Made by a program: the position numbers and the translations under genes. From positions 4,154,001-4,218,000 of the forward strand of contig JANFAH010000003.1 of assembly GCA_024663395.1 (NCBI GenBank): a stretch of 64,000 nt of DNA, read 5' to 3'. This DNA comes from Pisolithus tinctorius (taxonomy: Eukaryota; Basidiomycota; Agaricomycetes; Boletales; Pisolithaceae). A model generated the notes under the pieces. That model had not been told where the DNA came from, made no database searches, and saw only the letters and a program-made list of their open reading frames with translations. This document shows, piece by piece, positions 59,185-64,000 of the stretch (position 1 is its first letter; every line of letters starts with the position of its first letter).

Positions 59185-59403
59185 ATGATGACCAAACTCG
59201 ACATTTCCTACCTCCAAAAACGCGCACTTGTCTTGCTAGAAACGCATCTTAATCATTATCGTCAAAAGGATGAGAACGGACATTGGAGCATTTCCAAAGC
59301 ACAATTCGAACTCGAGGCCGTTTACCTCCTTCAAGATCCGTATTACCTCGATCCAGAACAAAGCAATGAAAGTGGAGTTGAAATCGCAGATCTCGCAATT
59401 TAA
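59185..59403 (+). CDS. Short Helitron-associated ORF or last exon of the preceding gene
   Basis: A 72-codon frame MMTKLDISYLQKRALVLLET, rich in helical and charged residues, ends in a stop at 59401. In the same frame, coding-like sequence (SSIYDAREILKSKS) precedes the ATG up to an AG acceptor at about 59142 with a pyrimidine tract, so it could be a 3' exon. I could not find a donor that keeps the frame. Role unknown. Confidence 0.4.
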   Translation: MMTKLDISYLQKRALVLLETHLNHYRQKDENGHWSISKAQFELEAVYLLQDPYYLDPEQSNESGVEIADLAI

Positions 59404-59630
59404 AAGTTCCTAGTGCACATTTCATCATTAACTGACTTTTTGGTTTCTCTCACTCTATGTTTTTACAACGGACCGTCTTTCGACAATGGCCTCAAACGTT
59501 GCACCGTCATAGACAATCTTCCACCCCCCTTAACATACATCATTTCCCTCCTTTCCAAATTTGTAATCACATCTTGACCTCTCCATAATGTCACCGTCAT
59601 CATCTTCGTCGGGGTAAATCCCCGGCTACC

Positions 59631-60062
59631 TTGTCATCACCCGCGCTGACCTCACCGTCTTTCAATCGCGATATAGACAATAAATATATAGCAGAGATGT
59701 TAATCTCGCAAACCCCATCAGTCCTCATGACATCAGTTCTCGCCTTCTATCTCTCCCTGCATGAAAGCAGCGGACAACGCATTGTATCATTTAAAAGCCT
59801 CAATAACGACGTCGAAATTTTAGTACAAAACAACGTCTTCCCCGTCAACAGTACGCTCTGTGAGACCAATGTCCACGTAAAAGACTACCACTTCCGCATC
59901 ATTTTTGATCGTCATCGTCACCGACACCAATGTTCTCAAGCGTCGTATCTATTCATTCGCATTGGCCCCCACAGCCATCCCGTCCACATTTGGCCTGAAA
60001 ACGACTTAGATCCCATACTAGACGCCCTCACATTGTATTTCAATTCCCTCCTCCCCCTTTAA
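59631..60062 (+). CDS. Helitron-associated ORF of unknown function (about 143 aa)
   Basis: Frame of 143 codons. The first ATG in frame is MLISQTPSVLMTSVLAFYLS near 59697. An upstream exon starting ATG 59588 (MSPSSSSSS) may splice in, but no frame-keeping junction was found. The middle has a His-rich run (FDRHRHRHQC) and ends LDALTLYFNSLLPL. No domain recognised. Continues the run of same-strand genes between helicase and F-box gene. Confidence 0.4.
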   Translation: MSSPALTSPSFNRDIDNKYIAEMLISQTPSVLMTSVLAFYLSLHESSGQRIVSFKSLNNDVEILVQNNVFPVNSTLCETNVHVKDYHFRIIFDRHRHRHQCSQASYLFIRIGPHSHPVHIWPENDLDPILDALTLYFNSLLPL

Positions 60063-60069
60063 TAGCATC

Positions 60070-60415
60070 TGATCTAAGCCCAGATTAAACGATCTGATCC
60101 CGAGCCATCCCTCAGATGGCGAGCAACTCCAACAGATTTAACACCAATTAGTGTACGGATGGGACCCTCTCCGCAACGACACTTTCTTTCTTTCTACGCA
60201 CTTTGGCTCTAGACTGACATTTTCCCCTTTTAGATTGATATTGCGATGTGACGTTTCTACACATTTGTAAAACCCTGAAAATGACATTGTCGATTCTCGA
60301 TTGTCAAATTTACTTTTCAATAGCATTACTCAAACCCCTGACCACCCCGCTGACCCCTATACCAGCCTATGACGACATCAAGATTCTTGACATAAAATGA
60401 ACGCGAGAGACATAT
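60070..60415. other. Intergenic stretch before the F-box/nucleotidyltransferase gene
   Basis: No open frame on the plus strand. Pyrimidine-rich just before the next start codon, in line with a fungal promoter. Confidence 0.4.
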
Positions 60416-60421
60416 CGCCCA

Positions 60422-61456
60422 ATGGTGTTCGACATGTTGACCACTGCCCCTCCAACGTGCGAATTCCCTCTCTTCACCCACGTCGACCTCTTACAACTCG
60501 TGCTCGAGCATTGCGATATCAGAGACTTACTAAGCTTCGCTGCAACGTCAACCACCAATGCTAAATGCATCAGGTGGTATCTACAACACCGTCTGCGAAC
60601 TACGTGCAGCCCTTTCTTCCCTAACCCTGAAGTGACTACCAACATACTTTCGGCATGCGATGCCGTTGTATCCGGATCCGCAGCGCTTCGTATGGTACTC
60701 CCTGCCAACGCATGCAACTGGGCAACCTCAGACCTTGACATATACGTCTCTCGGAACAACCGCACGCAACTCTACAACCTCCTCAATAAACATAACTACA
60801 ACATTGTTTGCGAGCGCAACACCGATGACAGTGACTACTCCCCCTCCACCATCTTTACAGTCACCACCTTCGGAAACGGCCAAAGACTCATCGACGTCAT
60901 CGTCTCCAAAACTACATCAGCTCTCTCTCCCATTTTTCAATTCCATTCAACTGCCGTCATGAATTTCTTCACCGCCGACTCCCTATTCTGCGCCTACCCC
61001 TCGCTAACCCTACGCCACCGTGCCATGATCAACACTGCCAGCCTTCACGAACATACCTTCTCTCCAAGTCACATCCACGCTCTCCTTAAATACAAGTCCC
61101 GTGGCTTTCGTTTCATTGCCTGCGAAGAGACCCATCATCCCCCGTTCGCTTGCAGATCACACGTACGCTCCCTAAACGACCATGGATGGTTATCACTCGA
61201 CTTCGCGAGCGTTCCCTGTCGTCATGCCCAACCCGTAGCCACCTTCTATCGCTTGGGAATCGTCGACGCCATCTGGACACTTGGAGGGCAGGTCTGTGGA
61301 TCTACATCACTATGTGTTCCTCCCGTCCTCCACATCATCGACCAAAACTCGTATGCCATTATTACCCCATCCTATAGCAACATCTCATGCCCCTCCACAG
61401 CTCTGTCATCTTCCACCACACCTAGAAATCCCCAACCCGTGCAACGCTTAGACTGA
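60422..61456 (+). CDS. F-box protein fused to a nucleotidyltransferase-fold domain (344 aa)
   Basis: Single intact exon from ATG 60422. Residues about 16-58 fit an F-box: FPLFTHVDLLQLVLEHCDIR, DLLSFAATST, then a Tyr/Leu/Arg stretch at the end of the motif. Residues 84-110 carry the Pol-beta nucleotidyltransferase signature: SGSAAL, then SDLDIYV with Asp104 and Asp106. A third acidic strand follows, RLIDVIV, with Asp158. All three expected carboxylates are present, so a catalytic domain is possible. The C-terminal 150 residues are Cys/His-rich. The F-box could link it to an SCF ubiquitin ligase and the second domain could transfer a nucleotide, but neither activity is shown. It is the last gene before the candidate Helitron 3' end. 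I chose the first ATG; the second (MLTTAPP) is five codons on. Confidence 0.7.
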   Translation: MVFDMLTTAPPTCEFPLFTHVDLLQLVLEHCDIRDLLSFAATSTTNAKCIRWYLQHRLRTTCSPFFPNPEVTTNILSACDAVVSGSAALRMVLPANACNWATSDLDIYVSRNNRTQLYNLLNKHNYNIVCERNTDDSDYSPSTIFTVTTFGNGQRLIDVIVSKTTSALSPIFQFHSTAVMNFFTADSLFCAYPSLTLRHRAMINTASLHEHTFSPSHIHALLKYKSRGFRFIACEETHHPPFACRSHVRSLNDHGWLSLDFASVPCRHAQPVATFYRLGIVDAIWTLGGQVCGSTSLCVPPVLHIIDQNSYAIITPSYSNISCPSTALSSSTTPRNPQPVQRLD

Positions 61457-61748
61457 CTTTCTTCACCCGACAGACATTCCTCACTTACTTCCATATCGAG
61501 TTTTAAATTTCACTCAGACATCCTTCCACTTGCTTCCATGTTGACTTTGTAATTTAGAAGTGTCCCCATCCTGCACTGAATTTATAAAATGCGATAAGGT
61601 AGACATCACGTGCTTGTCCGAATGCGTCCAGGGGCGCCTGGAGGGCTTTGGTATATACCTTATATACTTATTGCCGCCTGGGTCGTACTGCAAGGTACGA
61701 GTTAGTGGACGAAGACTGGCATGGATTGATAGGTACCAAACGGGAGGG

Positions 61749-61778
61749 CTGGTTGTAACCAGGTACTAGGGGGGCTAG
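61749..61778 (+). other. Candidate Helitron 3' terminus: hairpin plus CTAG
   Basis: CTGGTT-GT-AACCAG forms a 6-base-pair hairpin (61749-61762). CTAG follows 12 bases later at 61775-61778, and an earlier CTAG lies at 61766. Helitron ends are CTRR with a hairpin some 10-12 bases before, so the second CTAG fits best. The base after it is A, not the T expected at an A/T target, which weakens the call. Confidence 0.4.
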
Positions 61779-61781
61779 ACC

Positions 61782-62473
61782 TGCAGTACATATGAATCAT
61801 ATGACAGCAAGTGCTTGTGCAACCCCTAAGGGTGCAAACTTAGATTCTCATTTAAAAGGAAATTGTGCAGCACTGAGCATTCTTACTGGCCAAAGTTGAA
61901 ATACCTTGGAATGCAAGGCTTACTGAACATCAAGGGAAAAGGATGTCCTGATCTCATGCTGTATAGTTCCTACTAACCTCAAACTGAAAGCTAAAAACAT
62001 TCAATTCCCACTTGATGGTCAGTTGTGTTACACTTGACCAAAGTCAAGACATAGGGAGAGCTCAAACACAGTCTTAGGTTTCTACTGAGCAACAGCTGCA
62101 GTAACCTTCATAAATGACGAAGGATTTGGACAACACTGGTGAGAGTGATCCAGGTTAGGGATACTGAGGGTGAAGTTCTGAGGAATGCTGCATATGATTG
62201 AGCAGCTCAAGTCTGGGTTTCCAGGACTTGAGCCAGAAGTCTAAATACTACAAGGAAACAGACCATGAGGCATCCATGTGTAACAAGGTAACTATGCCAT
62301 TGGTTGAACAATGATGACACATGTCCTAAGCATGTGGTGAGTGAGTAACGCTAATGGTGGAAACAGAGAGCTGTTGGAACAGAGAGAAGATGGCTCGAAA
62401 AGGAAAAGTGTCCAATGGATCAAACACAAGGTAAACATACAGCAAAAGGAAAAGATAGGGGTGAAACATAACA
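61782..62473 (-). mobile_element. 3' LTR of a Ty3/gypsy retroelement (left limit uncertain)
   Basis: The element runs on the minus strand. Right after its purine tract the LTR begins, in minus sense, TGTTATGTTTCACCCC (plus coordinates down from 62473). A possible end ...TACTGCA lies at 61782. The partner LTR is outside the window, so neither the length (about 690 bases) nor the target duplication can be checked. Confidence 0.55.
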
Positions 62474-62490
62474 TTACCCCCCTTCTAAGC
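62474..62490 (-). other. Polypurine tract of the gypsy element
   Basis: Minus strand reads TAGAAGGGGGGTAA directly before the TGTTATG start of the LTR, the expected place for plus-strand priming. Confidence 0.6.
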
Positions 62491-62511
62491 ATTGAAGTCT
62501 CTGACTTTAAC

Positions 62512-63432
62512 CTACTCTCCATAAGGTTCTCTGGTCATGTTACTGATGGCAGAGTCATTGAAATCGAAGTCATTGTCATATAAGTCATTATCCTCGCTCC
62601 CAATGAGGGTATGATCATCCACTAATGCAGGAGTGGCAATTCTGTCCTGTAACAGATGACAAGGGCATAAAGAAGGGCAGTGTGCCTGAGTATGCCCAGG
62701 GTGAGTGGCATGGCAAAGGGGACATTCATAGAGTCCACAATTGATGTGGATATGGCCGAGGCAACGACAGACATAACAGGTCTGGCAGTAGTGAGGGTCA
62801 GATGGAGTAAGCAGTCTGTCAAACTCAGTCATAGCATTCAGCACAGGGGAAGGAGGTAACTGTGTGAGGGTTTCGACAATATTTAACGTGTAGTTGAGTT
62901 CTGCATGGGAGACGCCAAAGGCAGTCTCAGGGTCTACTTCAGACAGGGAATCATGAGATTTGCAAGGTTGGGGATTGGGGCCTGACAAGCAGCAGGTGCG
63001 AGGTCTATCAGCTCTTCGAAGAGAGCAGGATGAGTGGGAGGAGCGGGAGGACAATGGTGATGATGCCGGAGGAGAAGGGGACATGGAGGAAACCAGGGGA
63101 GAGGTTGCAGTTGAGGGCCTTCGAGACCCAGGAGGAGGGGGTGCAATCAAGGTGGGATATTGGCGAATGTTATAGACAAGGTCTGCACCTCTGAGGACAT
63201 CAAAAAGTTTCAGAAGCAGGGGAACCTGCTGAGCAGCGATTTCATTGAGGATGGTACATGCAGGGGACAGGAGGGGGTTCTGGTGGTTGATGTAGTGTGA
63301 AAGTTCCTCAAGCTGAAGGGCTTGGATGGTGGCATGATACATGAGATCAAGAGGGGAGTTTTCATCCACCTCGTGATAGACAGTGCCAACAACGGCAGGA
63401 TCGGTGATGAAGAGTCGATAGGAGGCAATCAT
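62512..63432 (-). CDS. Gypsy-associated ORF with Cys/His knuckles (306 aa), 3' of pol
   Basis: Open frame of 306 codons between the polyprotein end and the LTR. The middle is Ser/Pro-rich. The C-terminal third has closely spaced Cys and His residues (CQTCYVCRCLGHIHINCGLY, ECPLCHATHPGH, CPSLCPCHLL) like paired zinc knuckles, ending in an acidic tail (SEDNDLYDNDFDFND). A gene downstream of pol is unusual for chromoviruses but I believe it recurs in agaricomycete elements of this group; its role may be nucleic-acid binding. The frame is open, although pol is damaged. Confidence 0.65.
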   Translation of the reverse strand: MIASYRLFITDPAVVGTVYHEVDENSPLDLMYHATIQALQLEELSHYINHQNPLLSPACTILNEIAAQQVPLLLKLFDVLRGADLVYNIRQYPTLIAPPPPGSRRPSTATSPLVSSMSPSPPASSPLSSRSSHSSCSLRRADRPRTCCLSGPNPQPCKSHDSLSEVDPETAFGVSHAELNYTLNIVETLTQLPPSPVLNAMTEFDRLLTPSDPHYCQTCYVCRCLGHIHINCGLYECPLCHATHPGHTQAHCPSLCPCHLLQDRIATPALVDDHTLIGSEDNDLYDNDFDFNDSAISNMTREPYGE

Positions 63433-63558
63433 CTGATCGCTAGCCAGTTGTCATTGGTGATGAGCAAATGGGGTGAGATGGTGCAAGGGTTCACAGGGAT
63501 AAGTGTAGCAGCGAGGGGGCATTTTGACAATGATTTTTCTGACAGTGCGAGTGGAGCA

Positions 63559-64000
63559 TCATGTGGGTGGTTTCTGGGGAGGGAAGTCTTTAGGGAACCA
63601 TTTCTTATATGTGGAGAGCATATCATCCGCATGTTCAAGGTGTGTCTCTTTTTGCCAAGAGTTTTCAGAAGAAGGGTAGCCCTTCCATTTGATTAAAAAG
63701 GTGTGTCCATGGCTGGACCTTTTATGGCCAACTATCACCTCAACTTCATATTCTTCTTCCTTGTTGACAACATCAGGTGGTGGAGCCAGGAAGTTCGGTC
63801 CATGAACGTCATTTTCATGATAGGGTGATAGGAGGGAAGTGTGGAAGACATTGTGAATCTTCCATCATGTGGGAACTGTGAGGTGGTACATTATCGGAGA
63901 TAGGATGTCAGAGATTACAAAGGGTCCTTCTCATTTTGGGGTGAGCTTCCTATTTTCATAGGAGCATTTCAAGTTTTGTGCTTCTAGCCAAACCTTATCA
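63559..64000 (-). pseudogene. Ty3/gypsy integrase C-terminus with chromodomain, two in-frame TGA
   Basis: Minus strand from the window edge reads DKVWLEAQNLKCSYENRKL, then FVISDILSPIMYHLTVP, WKIHNVFHTSLLSPY, and a chromodomain EEYEVEVIVGHKRS, FLIKWKGYPSSENSW with its aromatic residues, and a stop at 63559. These are the GPY/F-like and chromodomain parts of a chromovirus integrase, which guide insertion to chromatin. Two TGA stops interrupt it, at 63931 and 63865. The rest of pol lies beyond 64000. Confidence 0.88.

Larger units (their letters stand above)
50451..61778 (+). mobile_element. Helitron with Rep/helicase and downstream accessory genes (limits approximate)
   Basis: The core is the Rep/PIF1 frame at 50502-56441. 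All genes found from there to 61456 lie on the same strand with short gaps. A hairpin followed by CTAG at 61749-61778 is a candidate 3' end. The 5' end (expected A|TC) is not identified and may lie upstream of the pogo-like insertion at 49585. Whether the genes after 56.5 kb belong to the element is an inference from strand, spacing and the candidate 3' terminus. Confidence 0.6.

Noticed and set aside
1..64000. CRISPR array, operon promoters, ribosome binding sites, riboswitches
   Set aside because: The window is fungal nuclear DNA. No regularly spaced short repeats or bacterial signals were seen.

Overview
The window is nuclear DNA of a filamentous basidiomycete, most likely an agaricomycete. 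Protein-coding genes are cut by many short introns of about 50 bases with GT..AG ends. Several gene families are typical of that class: cytochrome P450, EthD-fold, WD40, F-box, and AhpC/TSA antioxidant proteins. The mobile elements are fungal too: a Helitron of the Rep/PIF1 type and a chromodomain Ty3/gypsy retroelement. The P450 and repeat style recalls the Ceratobasidiaceae (Rhizoctonia group), but that is a guess from memory and cannot be proven here.

Region 0-15 kb holds an intact eight-exon AhpC/TSA gene, an intact 330-residue basic protein of unknown role, a decayed Gfo/Idh/MocA oxidoreductase, a conserved basidiomycete protein with one frameshift, a small C2H2 zinc-finger gene and a decayed F-box gene. 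Much of 6.7-9.0 kb and 11.3-14.9 kb shows nothing I can name.

Region 15-21 kb is a tandem duplication with a unit of about 3.16 kb. Each unit carries one P450 gene. The first copy is frameshifted, and the second reads intact through all its introns.

Region 21-50 kb is a mosaic of shuffled duplicates. It contains one leucine aminopeptidase gene with a 2-base loss in its signature, plus a second, internally deleted copy. There are four WD40 pieces, and homocitrate synthase as one near-full pseudogene plus two fragments. A repeat family is present in three copies, and a TATA-containing promoter-like block in four. An intact EthD-fold gene sits among them. The host pseudogenes here decay mainly by small indels.

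Region 49.5-64 kb is mobile. An 864-base element with pogo-like inverted repeats and TA flanks lies just upstream of a large Helitron. The Helitron Rep/helicase is one 1,980-codon frame interrupted only by three TGA codons and with a damaged Walker A motif. Downstream of it, on the same strand, come four or five genes of unknown role, ending with an F-box protein fused to a nucleotidyltransferase fold. A hairpin followed by CTAG is a candidate Helitron 3' end. Beyond it, in reverse orientation, lie the LTR, a zinc-knuckle ORF and the integrase/chromodomain end of a decayed Ty3/gypsy element, which runs out of the window.

The best candidate for something new is the Helitron with its downstream gene set, especially the F-box/nucleotidyltransferase fusion.
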